Positions 34,657-43,049 are shown, counted from the first letter of the stretch. The stretch: 64,000 nt of DNA from UBA1672 sp050633505 (GCA_050633505.1 JBOEGQ010000009.1:62001-126000), one strand, 5' to 3'. Program-made: numbers and translations. Notes: generated from the sequence alone by a model not told the origin.

Positions 34657-35487
34657 ATGTTTCCAACGGCGACAATCGTGTTTAGAGAAATCCTTGAGAT
34701 TGCTTTGGTTCTTGGGATTGTCATGGCGGCCACAAAGGGGCTGCCGAAACGTGGTTTTCTCGCCGTTCTTGGCTTGTTAATCGGTATTGCCGGATCTGTT
34801 GTTATTGCGTTTTTCACAGATACAATTTCTGATGCGGTTGAAGGCATGGGGCAGGAAATTTTCAATGCCACAATCATGTTTATCGCCGTTGGTTTTTTAA
34901 GCTGGACCGTAATCTGGATGAAAACACATGGGCGGGAACTTGCCAAGCATTTGAATGAGGTTGGCGCCGATGTCGTGCAGGGGCGTAAATCTCTTTATGT
35001 TTTGGTAGGGGTTATTGCACTGGCCACATTCCGCGAAGGTGCGGAGATTGTCTTATTTACCTATGGTATGACCGCATCGGGTGCTTATCCGATTACCGAA
35101 ATTATAACGGGTGGTGTGATTGGTGCAATTGGTGGCGCGATTGTCGGGTTTATGCTTTATTTTGGTTTACTCAAAACGGTGAAGCGACATCTCTTTACGG
35201 TGACAAGTTGGATGTTGATTATCCTTACCGCAGGTATGGCGGCGCAGGGGGCAAATTTCTTGATTGCAGCCGGTGTGTTGCCGGAATTATATAGTCAGGT
35301 GTGGGATACATCTGCAATCCTTCCCGGGCATGGATTTATCGGCGAAACGTTAAGTGTTCTCATTGGTTATACGCCGCGTCCAACGGGGATGGAGCTTGTC
35401 TTTTACGTTGGTGTTCTGCTCACCGTTGGTTTGGCTTATAATCTGGTGGGGCGTTCCCATAAACCCGCACCGACTTCGGCGGAATAG
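34657..35487 (+). CDS. FTR1-family iron permease
   Basis: This inner-membrane iron channel of 276 residues has seven or so membrane segments. Both iron-binding REXXE motifs are intact: REILE at residues 10-14 and REGAE at 126-130. It pairs with the upstream cupredoxin protein and lies behind a Fur-like operator, forming a two-gene iron importer. An EfeB-type DyP peroxidase and a P19-type protein are not seen here. It is named FTR1/EfeU-like because partner genes differ from the E. coli efeUOB operon. Confidence 0.95.
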   Translation: MFPTATIVFREILEIALVLGIVMAATKGLPKRGFLAVLGLLIGIAGSVVIAFFTDTISDAVEGMGQEIFNATIMFIAVGFLSWTVIWMKTHGRELAKHLNEVGADVVQGRKSLYVLVGVIALATFREGAEIVLFTYGMTASGAYPITEIITGGVIGAIGGAIVGFMLYFGLLKTVKRHLFTVTSWMLIILTAGMAAQGANFLIAAGVLPELYSQVWDTSAILPGHGFIGETLSVLIGYTPRPTGMELVFYVGVLLTVGLAYNLVGRSHKPAPTSAE

Positions 35488-35591
35488 CACCTGTCTTCCC
35501 CTATTTATCCTTGTGATCGTATAACAATCCGTGATATCGCTTTTTCTTGGTGTATATCGTCATGATCGTAAAATCTGGTAAAGGGGACATA

Positions 35592-36623
35592 ATGTATTTC
35601 TGGAATATTAAGGCGTTAAAACGTGATCTTCACGCAGATTTATTGGGTGAGAGAGCGAAATTTATTTATATGTTCGTTACCATGATGTTTTATGTGGTGA
35701 TTAATGAAGTTTCGATGAACACCCCTTCCAATGACATGGGTTATGATTTGCCATGGCACTGGGGTTATAGCGTTGGCGCAATTACAATCAGTATTATGGG
35801 ATTGATTGCCGCGTTTCGTGCAAATGGCGGGGCGCATGGTGTTGATTTTCTGGGCAAGTATTTCAGTATCGCCTTTGTGGTTGGGATGCGCCTTCTACCG
35901 ATCAGCTTTGTTATTATGTTTTTGAGTGTTGTTATCTCCGAAGTGATGGAGGAGGAGCAGGTTGCTTCCGTTGTCGTCGGCGGTTCTTATATCTCTATTT
36001 TCCTTTTGTTTTATTGGCGGATTTGTAAGCATATCGGAGATATTCGGGTAGATAACGTTCCCCAATATGACACCCCGCAAAAAAGCAGTTTTATGTTCTG
36101 GGTTTTCTCGGCGTTGGTTTTTGTACCGTTCTTAGGGCTGGTAACTTTGGGTACGTATTACGGTGATTCAATCCCTGAGACCTATGTTGTGACGGGTGAG
36201 GAAATCGGAGAAGGTCAACTGGCGGAATTACACGAGGCGAAGATTATTGATGAGGGGGAGGAAATTCTTCTGTTTGGTTCTTCCGGTATATTTTCCGTTC
36301 TGGAAGAGGGTAACATTCTGACGGAAAGCCGCGCGGTATCGTACTATGAAGATGGCGGCGAATTGATTGTTGATTCCATTGAATATGGCGATATCAAAGA
36401 AATGTATCTATCCCATGACGGGGAAGGGTGGCTTGAGGATACCGATATTGATATCTATGGCGCGGATGAGGAATATATCCTGACCCTGATGATCTCTGCC
36501 GAAGGTGATGGGGATGAGCGCTTCATCGAAGTATTGAAAAATAAAACCGGTCTTGAAATCATTGAAGAAGATGATGATGACGATTTCGAAGAAGATAAAG
36601 AAACGGAATCCGAAACAGAATAA
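35592..36623 (+). CDS. Multi-pass membrane protein with acidic cytoplasmic tail
   Basis: ATG 35592 has a good AAAGGGG site; the frame begins earlier at 35547. The N-terminal half has about five membrane segments (FIYMFVTMMFYVVI, AITISIMGLIAAF, FVVGMRLLPISFVIMFL, ISIFLLFYWRI, FMFWVFSALVFVPFLGLVTLG). A soluble region with beta character follows, ending in a run of Asp/Glu (EEDDDDDFEEDKETESETE). The family is unrecognised. It follows FTR1 by about 100 bp with no terminator seen, so co-transcription with the iron genes is possible but not shown. Confidence 0.6.
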   Translation: MYFWNIKALKRDLHADLLGERAKFIYMFVTMMFYVVINEVSMNTPSNDMGYDLPWHWGYSVGAITISIMGLIAAFRANGGAHGVDFLGKYFSIAFVVGMRLLPISFVIMFLSVVISEVMEEEQVASVVVGGSYISIFLLFYWRICKHIGDIRVDNVPQYDTPQKSSFMFWVFSALVFVPFLGLVTLGTYYGDSIPETYVVTGEEIGEGQLAELHEAKIIDEGEEILLFGSSGIFSVLEEGNILTESRAVSYYEDGGELIVDSIEYGDIKEMYLSHDGEGWLEDTDIDIYGADEEYILTLMISAEGDGDERFIEVLKNKTGLEIIEEDDDDDFEEDKETESETE

Positions 36624-36662
36624 TACGCAGTCCCACGAACACCTGCGTGATTATAGTCGGTC

Positions 36663-36902
36663 TTATCGGGCGCGTTGGATGAGGTATGAAATATCGACAT
36701 CCAATGCCGCCGCGATTGGCACAAGATGAGACAGGCAGAGCTCATATTTCCCAATCTCATATCCATCCAGTTTTTTGCACGGGATGTTTGTCTTTCTTGA
36801 GAGTTTCTCCAATGTGATTTTCTTACTTCGTCGCACCGTATGAATATTACGGCCGATGGTTTGGCGTAATGCGCGTAAGGGCTTGGTATGTTGGTTTTTC
36901 AT
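36663..36902 (-). CDS. Small XRE-family helix-turn-helix regulator
   Basis: The start is ATG 36902 with AAAGGAT upstream; the longer frame to 37109 runs through leader structures and is rejected. The 79 residues carry an XRE DNA-binding domain: LRQTIGRNIHTVRRSKKITLEKLSRKT, then LDGYEIGKYELCLSHLVPIAAALDVDISYLI (motifs in part). It has only a DNA-binding domain, like many phage-type and stress regulators. Its transcript appears to have a long leader with an intrinsic terminator near the start (37045-37069). Targets are unknown; it is convergent with the acidic membrane-protein gene. Confidence 0.82.
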   Translation of the reverse strand: MKNQHTKPLRALRQTIGRNIHTVRRSKKITLEKLSRKTNIPCKKLDGYEIGKYELCLSHLVPIAAALDVDISYLIQRAR

Positions 36903-37044
36903 GATACATCCTTTCTCTTTTGGTATCGGGAGCTTAACAGCACGCATAAACACGTGTGGATGTATTTCCCCAAAGGGGTGTTGTATTCCACCCACTCCCG
37001 ACCTGAAAAAGGCGATATTGTGCGACCTGATTTTATCAAGGCAC
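36903..37044 (-). promoter_or_regulatory. Structured leader of the XRE gene
   Basis: This 142-bp leader contains three sites able to pair with one another: CGGGAG at 36927-36932, CCACTCCCG at 36992-37000 and CGGGAGTGG at 37061-37069 (plus strand coordinates and sequence). The middle site could pair with either outer one. A further hairpin lies around CCCCAAAGGGG at 36968-36978. No small gene was found. The layout suggests a riboregulator or attenuator, but no known riboswitch class was recognised. Confidence 0.45.
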
Positions 37045-37069
37045 AAAAAAGCCACCCTAACGGGAGTGG
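37045..37069 (-). terminator. Intrinsic terminator-like hairpin early in the XRE leader
   Basis: On the minus strand the hairpin CCACTCCCGTTAGGGTGG (about six base pairs) is followed by C and six T. It lies about 30-50 nt after the predicted start of the XRE transcript, well ahead of the coding region. No other minus-strand gene precedes it, so it would act as an attenuator or make a tiny RNA. Confidence 0.55.
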
Positions 37070-37104
37070 AAACCGATTTATGAACGCTGTTAAACGTTGG
37101 GGAC

Positions 37105-37133
37105 ATCATAACCGAGGCCTACAGATAAATCAA
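37105..37133 (-). promoter_or_regulatory. Promoter for the XRE leader transcript
   Basis: On the minus strand, -35 TTGATT (37128-37133) and -10 TATGAT (37105-37110) are exactly 17 bp apart. The start would be near 37098, about 195 nt upstream of the XRE start codon. Confidence 0.6.
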
Positions 37134-37200
37134 TTAACACAAGAAATCATGGTTCAGCTTTGCTATGCTCATCTGATCTGGAAAATGAAGAGGTGTTGTT

Positions 37201-37953
37201 ATGCGTTGTTTATTGCCTGTGGTGGCTTTGGGATTTGGTGTTATGTGCGCGGTGCCTGCTGCGCCGTCATATGCGTTTGATTGGGGTGATGTCGCGAAAA
37301 GCATTTTCGACGTCGATATACAAAAACGCGATAATACGATTTCACCTTATGTCAGTGAGTTTGACATGGAGGCGGGATTGCGTGAGGCACTTCGTATTTC
37401 TTCGGAACGTGTGGTTGGGCAATTGGGTGTACGTGACGGATTTAATCTGGATAAGAAGATACATATCCCCTTACCCAAAACCTTGGGGAAGGTGGACTCG
37501 GCGCTTTCCGCAATCGGGATGAGTGGCCTGACAGATGATCTGGAACTGCGCCTTAACCGTGCGGCGGAACAGGCCACGCCAAAGGCCAAGGCGCTGTTTA
37601 TTGAGGCGATTAAGGAAATGACCATTAAGGACGCACGCGATATCCTGACAGGGGACGATGATGAGGCGACAAAATATCTCCGCCGTACGATGGGTCGGGG
37701 GCTTGAAAAAGAAATGCAGCCAATTGTCTCAAACGCATTATCTCAGGCGGGCGCGGTGCAGGCCTATGATTCCATGATGGGGCAATATCGTGATATTCCC
37801 TTTATGCCGAATGTTCGTGCGGATCTACAGGATTACGTGGTGGAAAAGGCCATGGATGGTATTTTTTACTATATCGCGAAAGAGGAAAAAGCAATTCGCG
37901 AGAACCCTGCGAAACGCACGACGGAGCTGTTGAAAAAAGTTTTTGCGGATTAG
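37201..37953 (+). CDS. DUF4197 family exported protein
   Basis: The 250-residue protein has a signal peptide (LLPVVALGFGVMCAVPAAPSYA). The mature helical part shows AGLREALRISSERVVGQLG, IHIPLPKTLGKVDSAL, KALFIEAIKEMTIKDARDILTG and DDEATKYLRRTMGRGLEKEMQPIV. This motif order is the DUF4197 pattern. Function is unknown; the family is widespread in Proteobacteria as a periplasmic protein. It ends KRTTELLKKVFAD, as is usual for the family. It stands alone between the divergent XRE unit and the acidic protein gene. Confidence 0.85.
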   Translation: MRCLLPVVALGFGVMCAVPAAPSYAFDWGDVAKSIFDVDIQKRDNTISPYVSEFDMEAGLREALRISSERVVGQLGVRDGFNLDKKIHIPLPKTLGKVDSALSAIGMSGLTDDLELRLNRAAEQATPKAKALFIEAIKEMTIKDARDILTGDDDEATKYLRRTMGRGLEKEMQPIVSNALSQAGAVQAYDSMMGQYRDIPFMPNVRADLQDYVVEKAMDGIFYYIAKEEKAIRENPAKRTTELLKKVFAD

Positions 37954-38181
37954 GAACGTTTTTTCTGCATGGTGCGCCGCCTGTTAAAGAGTTGTTAATC
38001 CGATTATATTAAAACGATAAGGTCACTATATTGGACATACTGCGTTTTCGTTTTTTATTGGAATTTTTGGATACAAACTTTGATTGTGCCGAATGGCTAT
38101 TTTGAAAATCTGCTTATCTTTCTGTTGATTTTCGGTCATAATATGCGTGGGTAATCAGAGTTTTTTGAAAAGGGTATAACG

Positions 38182-39549
38182 TTGAATAACCAAATTGAAG
38201 AAGAAAACCCCCAATCGAATTCTATGGCGGCATTCAGCCCGCAAATGAAAGAATTCGGCAATGCGCTGGATATGCTTTATATCCGCAATAATGCCAGTGG
38301 CCGTAATAAATTTAAGGAAAAATGGCCTGATGCCGCGCAATATCTTTTTGGCGCGCAATTGATACAATATGATTATGAGGGTGCGAAAGACCTTGATCAT
38401 CGTGCGCAGTTGGAGGAGGAGGCGATAGATCGCCGTATTCTTTTAAAAGATACCCTTGCAGAGTTGGTTGATAAAAGCGTCGATGCCGGAACATTGCAAT
38501 TTGATTATGTCGGGCAGATTATTGATACATTCGGGCCGTTGCTTTCGGTATTTTTATACGCGGAAGATATCATTGAACGTGTGCGTCCGGGGCTTTTGAC
38601 CAAGGCAAAGGATGCGCAAAAAGATGTATCCGAAGAGGATACGGCAGAAGGTGATATTGCTTCTGTGGGGGCATCTAATGTCTCTGATGATTATGCGGGA
38701 CTTGATGATCGTTCGTTGCTTGAAGCAGAAAAAGAAATCCTAAGCAGTGCGTCCGGTGATGATCTTGACGATATTAAACCGATTGATGTTTCCGAGGGGA
38801 ACACAGGTGACGAGATGATGGCAGAGGCCGCGGCGGCGGAGGTCGCATCTATATCTCCGCAGGCGGGTGATGAGGCATCTGGTGATGCCGAAGTGAGAAC
38901 TGCCGATGCGATTGAAGAAAATGTTGCCGATGTTTCTGCGGAAATTGCAGAAGCCATGCAAATTAAAAAAGAGGCCGTTGGTATTGCAACATTTGAAGAT
39001 GCGCCACCTACGCCTGAGGCGATGTCCGATCCGTTGGATGATGTGAAGCCGATTGAAACGCCTGTACCTGATGCGGTATCTACGGATAATGTTGATGCCA
39101 CGCCAAGTGAAGCGAAAGCAGCAGAGCTTCCGCCTTCTATACCATCTGCGCCAGAGATTAATGATCTTGACGATGTTAGGCCGATTGAGACATCACCACC
39201 ACCTCCTCCTCCTGTTTCTGAGGACGTGCCGAAGGCAGAAGACGTTGTCGCGCCTGAGGTGCCTGAATCCCCGCCTGTTGAGCCGGAATCTGCGCCAGAG
39301 ACACCGCCATTACCTCCAGCTGTGGATGTTGTGGCAGAAGAAAAACCTGACGTTCCCGATGTGGTGCCCGCGGAAGTGGAAACCAAGCCGGAAGAACAAG
39401 CTAAAATTGAAGATGATGCGGTTAAAGATGCAACATCTCAGCCGGAGGAGGCGGTCCAACCACCAGAAGAGGCGCCTTCCGAAGAGCCTGTAAAGGTTGA
39501 ATCAGGTGTGTATAAGGCTTTGTTTAATTCGGTTGCGAAAGCGGTTTAA
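38182..39549 (+). CDS. Long acidic, proline-rich protein of unknown function
   Basis: The 455-residue protein begins at a TTG (38182) with AAGGG upstream; no better start is seen. Residues 1-145 form a folded, helical domain (AFSPQMKEFGNALDMLYI, DAAQYLFGAQLIQYDYEGAKD). From about 150 to 440 it is Glu/Asp/Pro/Ala/Val-rich and surely disordered, with recurring DDVKPIET-type phrases at least three times. It lacks a signal peptide. Such low-complexity proteins are common as scaffolds, but nothing specific is indicated. The 3' end overlaps ctaA by 26 bp. Confidence 0.65.
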   Translation: MNNQIEEENPQSNSMAAFSPQMKEFGNALDMLYIRNNASGRNKFKEKWPDAAQYLFGAQLIQYDYEGAKDLDHRAQLEEEAIDRRILLKDTLAELVDKSVDAGTLQFDYVGQIIDTFGPLLSVFLYAEDIIERVRPGLLTKAKDAQKDVSEEDTAEGDIASVGASNVSDDYAGLDDRSLLEAEKEILSSASGDDLDDIKPIDVSEGNTGDEMMAEAAAAEVASISPQAGDEASGDAEVRTADAIEENVADVSAEIAEAMQIKKEAVGIATFEDAPPTPEAMSDPLDDVKPIETPVPDAVSTDNVDATPSEAKAAELPPSIPSAPEINDLDDVRPIETSPPPPPPVSEDVPKAEDVVAPEVPESPPVEPESAPETPPLPPAVDVVAEEKPDVPDVVPAEVETKPEEQAKIEDDAVKDATSQPEEAVQPPEEAPSEEPVKVESGVYKALFNSVAKAV

Positions 39550-40558
39550 ATTTCACGGCGTGTAAACATATAATCAGCAAACTTAAAAGAATTACGGCGC
39601 CTGCCTGGTGGGTTACGGCAACGTGTAAGTGTACGTTTGTGAATAATGTCGCAATCCCCAATCCAACTTGTAAAAAGACAAATACGCCCAAGGCGGGAAA
39701 GGCGATTTCCTGCCTCTTTTTTATGCCTGCATGGATGACAAAGCTTAAAATTGCGATGGCTGTTATTATGGCGAGCCAGCGATGCGCGAATTGTACGCCT
39801 GCGTGATTTTCGAACAGGGTAACCCAATGCGGTGTATAAAACCAAACCTCTTCAGGGATCCAATTATCACCCATTTTGGGGAATGTATCATTGTAAACCA
39901 GTCCCGCATCCAGTCCGGCGGTATACGCGCCCCAGAATATCGTCAGGATCAGCATCCCTAAAACAGCCCAGCCATGTGCGTAAAGAGCGGGGTTTTGCTT
40001 ATCTTCACGATGCTTTGCCGTTTTTCGAAAGGTTAAACCAATCCATAGCATCAGCACATAGATAAGCAGGGCAAGGGATAAATGTGCCGCCAAACGGTAA
40101 TGGGATACAGCGGGGATATCGACAAGGCCGCTTTTCACCATGTACCAGCCCATAAAGCCTTGTGCGCCGCCAAGAATGAAAAGACCGAATAATTTCAGCT
40201 TATACCCGCTGGGGATTTGTTTGGTGATTAGGAAGAATAAGAACGGCACGGCGTAAATAACACCGATCATGCGTCCTAAAAGACGGTGGAACCATTCCCA
40301 GAAAAAGATGGACTTAAAATCGGAAATCTCCATCCAGAAGTTTTTTTTCTGATATTCAGGGGATTCCTTATAGAGATCAAAAACGCGGTTCCATTCTTCC
40401 TCGTTCAAGGGGGGGATCGCCCCCATAAGGGGTTTCCATTCAACCATGGACAGGCCGGACCCGCTCAATCTTGTTATGGCACCCACGATGATCATGCAAA
40501 AGACACTTGCACAACAAAGAAACAACCAGTGGGCGACAACATTTAATTTTGTATTCAT
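39524..40558 (-). CDS. ctaA: Heme A synthase CtaA
   Basis: CtaA oxidises the methyl group of heme O to give heme A for cytochrome aa3 oxidase. ATG 40558 is preferred over 40597. The protein has about eight membrane helices and the expected His ligands: WFHRLLGRMIG, HYRLAAHLSLAL, QFAHRWLAIIT and VTHQAGAVILL. RLSGSGLSMVEWKPLMG is the family's N-terminal signature. It shares the oxidase-assembly theme with the SCO gene at 10 kb, but other cox genes are not in the window. It overlaps the convergent acidic-protein gene by 26 bp. Confidence 0.95.
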   Translation of the reverse strand: MNTKLNVVAHWLFLCCASVFCMIIVGAITRLSGSGLSMVEWKPLMGAIPPLNEEEWNRVFDLYKESPEYQKKNFWMEISDFKSIFFWEWFHRLLGRMIGVIYAVPFLFFLITKQIPSGYKLKLFGLFILGGAQGFMGWYMVKSGLVDIPAVSHYRLAAHLSLALLIYVLMLWIGLTFRKTAKHREDKQNPALYAHGWAVLGMLILTIFWGAYTAGLDAGLVYNDTFPKMGDNWIPEEVWFYTPHWVTLFENHAGVQFAHRWLAIITAIAILSFVIHAGIKKRQEIAFPALGVFVFLQVGLGIATLFTNVHLHVAVTHQAGAVILLSLLIICLHAVKFKPLSQPN

Positions 40559-40682
40559 TTTCGCCACTATAATCATTTTCTTTCTTTTGTATATCACGTT
40601 TATTTTCTTGTCCTCATAGGGTTTAATCCGTCATCATATATATGATACGCTGCCCCGTGGCAGAGAATGTTAGAAGGAACGA

Positions 40683-41507
40683 ATGGGTAATTTTGATTTT
40701 ATAGAGGCCTCTGTAAAGGGGTATGAGTTTGTCTGGACTCAGCGTTCTTATTTGATGCGCGTTGTCGTTCCTGTCCTGTTTGTTAAGGTCGCGTGTCTTT
40801 TAGGTGTTTTTGTTCTTCATTTACAACATGACTATCTCTTGCAGGGGTTGGTTATGTTGCCTGCTTATGTTGTTGAGGCTTTATTTTGTGTCGGATTGAT
40901 CCGTTACATGCTGTATGGAGAGCCGATTTTTATATGGGGAAAGGCTGTATCTGTGCCGGAAAGTGGTGTGGAAGCCGTGCCCTATAGCGGGTATTACTCC
41001 AGATTGCAATGTTACCAAGGCGGCATTGCAATGTTTTTATTGATTAAGGTTATGCTTGTTCTGTGTCTTGCTTTGATGAGTGTACCTGCCTCCGAGCCTG
41101 TAGAGATAAGCGGCGAACCACCGGAATATCCGGCAGGTGTTTATGTTTTGAACGCTTTCATTATGTTTGGGTTTATATCGGCGCTTTTATGGAGTGTCCG
41201 TTTGCTCTGGCTTTATGTTCCTCTTGTGATTGGGGTGCCGTTAAAATCATTTTTTAAAATCACAAAAGGGATGAGTTTTTCTTTTTCCGTTGTGCTGGCG
41301 TGTTTGATTTGCGCTTTACCGCTTATGACCGTGTTTGGTGTTTTATTTCTGATCTCTGTTGAAGTGTTACAGGAAAGTTCTGCAAACGGTATTATTGTCA
41401 AATATGTCATATTTGCAATTGCAGATCTGGTTATGATTGCGATACAAACTGTGGCGATGGTACATGGTATCCGTCAAATTGTATCAGGAACTGTAAAGAA
41501 CGATTGA
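40683..41507 (+). CDS. Multi-pass membrane protein
   Basis: The 274-residue product starts at ATG 40683 behind AGAAGGA. It begins with a cytoplasmic GNFDFIEASVKGYEFVW segment and has about six hydrophobic helices (RVVVPVLFVKVACLLGVFVLH, MFLLIKVMLVLCLALMSV, LNAFIMFGFISALLWSV and others). I do not recognise a transporter signature; the plan resembles DUF-type alphaproteobacterial membrane proteins with a YckC/RDD-like length. Its stop overlaps the ferredoxin start (TGATG), so the two are translationally coupled. A link with electron transfer is possible only from this pairing. Confidence 0.65.
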   Translation: MGNFDFIEASVKGYEFVWTQRSYLMRVVVPVLFVKVACLLGVFVLHLQHDYLLQGLVMLPAYVVEALFCVGLIRYMLYGEPIFIWGKAVSVPESGVEAVPYSGYYSRLQCYQGGIAMFLLIKVMLVLCLALMSVPASEPVEISGEPPEYPAGVYVLNAFIMFGFISALLWSVRLLWLYVPLVIGVPLKSFFKITKGMSFSFSVVLACLICALPLMTVFGVLFLISVEVLQESSANGIIVKYVIFAIADLVMIAIQTVAMVHGIRQIVSGTVKND

Positions 41508-41821
41508 TGAAGATATACGTAACGGACCAAGATGGGGTTGAACATGCGCTGGATGCTGTTGAAGGTTGGCGTGTTATGGAGATTATCCGCGATCATGGAT
41601 TACCGATTAAGGCAGAATGTGGCGGGAGCTGCGCTTGTGCGACGTGCCATGTTTATGTAGACCCCAAATGGAAAAATCAATTACCTGACATGCGTGATGA
41701 TGAGGAAGAAATGCTGGATGAGGCATTTGACGTATCGGAGGCATCGCGTTTGTCATGTCAACTCATCATGGATGATCGTCTTGACGGTTTGCGCCTTACA
41801 CTTGCCTCCTATGACGATTAA
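41507..41821 (+). CDS. Adrenodoxin-type [2Fe-2S] ferredoxin
   Basis: ATG 41507 overlaps the upstream stop (TGATG). The 104 residues carry the cluster ligands in AECGGSCACATCHVYV plus a fourth Cys in SRLSCQLI, i.e. Cx5Cx2C...C, the vertebrate-adrenodoxin/FdxB pattern. An extra Cys (GGSCAC) lies within the loop. Such ferredoxins serve iron-sulfur assembly, cytochromes P450 or heme A synthesis. ctaA is close by but on the opposite strand; since ferredoxin can feed heme A synthesis in other organisms, this is a possible but unproven link. Confidence 0.95.
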   Translation: MKIYVTDQDGVEHALDAVEGWRVMEIIRDHGLPIKAECGGSCACATCHVYVDPKWKNQLPDMRDDEEEMLDEAFDVSEASRLSCQLIMDDRLDGLRLTLASYDD

Positions 41822-41844
41822 ACCATAAATTCTAATGGTTATGT

Positions 41845-41873
41845 TTGCACATTTGTGTGATTGTGTCTAAAAT
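41845..41873 (+). promoter_or_regulatory. Sigma-70 promoter of the 41900 membrane gene
   Basis: TTGCAC (41845-41850), exactly 17 bp and TAAAAT (41868-41873) form a good promoter. The predicted start lies near 41880, about 20 nt before ATG 41900, whose GGAG site is at 41888. Confidence 0.65.
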
Positions 41874-41899
41874 AAGACAAAACTAATGGAGTGGTCGAC

Positions 41900-42976
41900 A
41901 TGAATACGCAAGCGGTATCAAGGTTCTGGTCTTACGAAACGGCATGGTTGTCAGGCCCCAGATTTGATCTGACATTTATTGTTGGTGTGCTTGTCTTGGC
42001 GTTATTTTCCGGTTTTATCGTTTGGAATGACCCAAGCCTTTTTAAGCCTGTTGTTCTGCTTGACCTCTGGTTTTTAGGGTATCATCATGTGATTGCAACT
42101 TTTACGAAGTTAGGTGGTACACCGGGGGATCGTGCCGAAAATAAGTTTCTGATTTACCACTTGCCTTTTATCGTGATTGGCGCTGTTGCTGTCCTTGGTT
42201 TTACCTTTGGAATATGGATTCTTTTTACCATTTATTTCTTTTGGCAATGGTATCATTATACACGCCAATCTTATGGGATCAGCATCTTCTACCGCCGTAA
42301 ATCGGCAACACCGATTGAAGAAAACCATACCGTATTCCTGCTTACATTATGGTCTATTCCGGTATGGGGTGTTTTGAACAGATGCCATCAGGGGTGGGAT
42401 TCTTTCTTGTTTAATCCTGTCTGGATGCCGCAGGTACCGACAATTGTGGTGGCTTTGGCGGCAACGGCATCTATTCTCCTGTTGGCTTATTGGTGTGTGC
42501 TTCGTCTTATCGCATTCCGTAATGGTAATTTGCCTTTGGGTCAAACGTTGTTCATGTTATCTCATTTTGCGGCATTTTATGTCGGATATATTTTGATCCC
42601 TGATATTAATATTGGATGGTTGGTCGCGAATATCTGGCATAATGCGCAATATATTTTGTTTGTTTGGCTGTATAATACAAAGCGTTTTGAGCGTGAAAGT
42701 GAAGATCAAAAGACATTGGTCGGTTGGGCATCACAAACGCAGCCGGTACGGATTATGATGTATTTCACAGGGTGTTTGGTCTTAACAACACTTATTTACA
42801 GTACGATCTCAAATGGATTGGATATTTTCGCAGGGCATAACCCCGCATTGTTAACGACGTTATATGTGGTTGTTTTCCAGACATTGAATTTTCATCACTA
42901 CATTGTTGATAGTGTGATTTGGAAAGCGCGTAAGAAGCAGCATCAAAAAGTGATGAATCTTAAAGATGTCCAATAA
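41900..42976 (+). CDS. His-rich multi-pass membrane protein, unknown family
   Basis: The start is ATG 41900, with GGAG 9 bp before it. The 358 residues span about nine membrane helices. Conserved-looking histidine pairs sit at helix ends: LGYHHVIATFTK, WQWYHYTRQSYG, NIWHNAQYILF and NFHHYIVDSVIWK. Such His patterns occur in membrane di-iron, copper or heme enzymes, and the FHHYIVDSVIWK ending recalls uncharacterised proteins of bacteria and cyanobacteria. It is not a known oxidase subunit. The gene has its own promoter at 41845 and is followed by a perfect 12-bp hairpin. Confidence 0.65.
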   Translation: MNTQAVSRFWSYETAWLSGPRFDLTFIVGVLVLALFSGFIVWNDPSLFKPVVLLDLWFLGYHHVIATFTKLGGTPGDRAENKFLIYHLPFIVIGAVAVLGFTFGIWILFTIYFFWQWYHYTRQSYGISIFYRRKSATPIEENHTVFLLTLWSIPVWGVLNRCHQGWDSFLFNPVWMPQVPTIVVALAATASILLLAYWCVLRLIAFRNGNLPLGQTLFMLSHFAAFYVGYILIPDINIGWLVANIWHNAQYILFVWLYNTKRFERESEDQKTLVGWASQTQPVRIMMYFTGCLVLTTLIYSTISNGLDIFAGHNPALLTTLYVVVFQTLNFHHYIVDSVIWKARKKQHQKVMNLKDVQ

Positions 42977-43021
42977 TAAAATCAGTGGATCTATTCGGGT
43001 TTTATAAAATCATTGGCGGGT

Positions 43022-43049
43022 TAAGATCCGTTTGAATAAACGGATCTTA
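43022..43049. terminator. Perfect 12-bp inverted repeat, no T-run
   Basis: TAAGATCCGTTT and AAACGGATCTTA are perfect complements with a GAAT loop. It lies 45 bp after the membrane-protein stop and 143 bp from the convergent P-loop gene. No T-tract follows on the plus strand, so it could be an RNA-stabilising stem, a protein-binding palindrome or an atypical terminator. Confidence 0.6.

Noticed and set aside
36903..37109. N-terminal extension of the small XRE regulator up to 37109
   Set aside because: The region shows stem-loop and terminator structure and no protein similarity, and ATG 36902 has a good ribosome site.
38691..39386. 231-codon minus-strand open frame rich in Ser, Gly and Thr
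   Set aside because: It lies wholly opposite the proline/glutamate-rich gene on the plus strand. Low-complexity GC-biased codons create long antisense frames; there is no ribosome site or recognisable domain.
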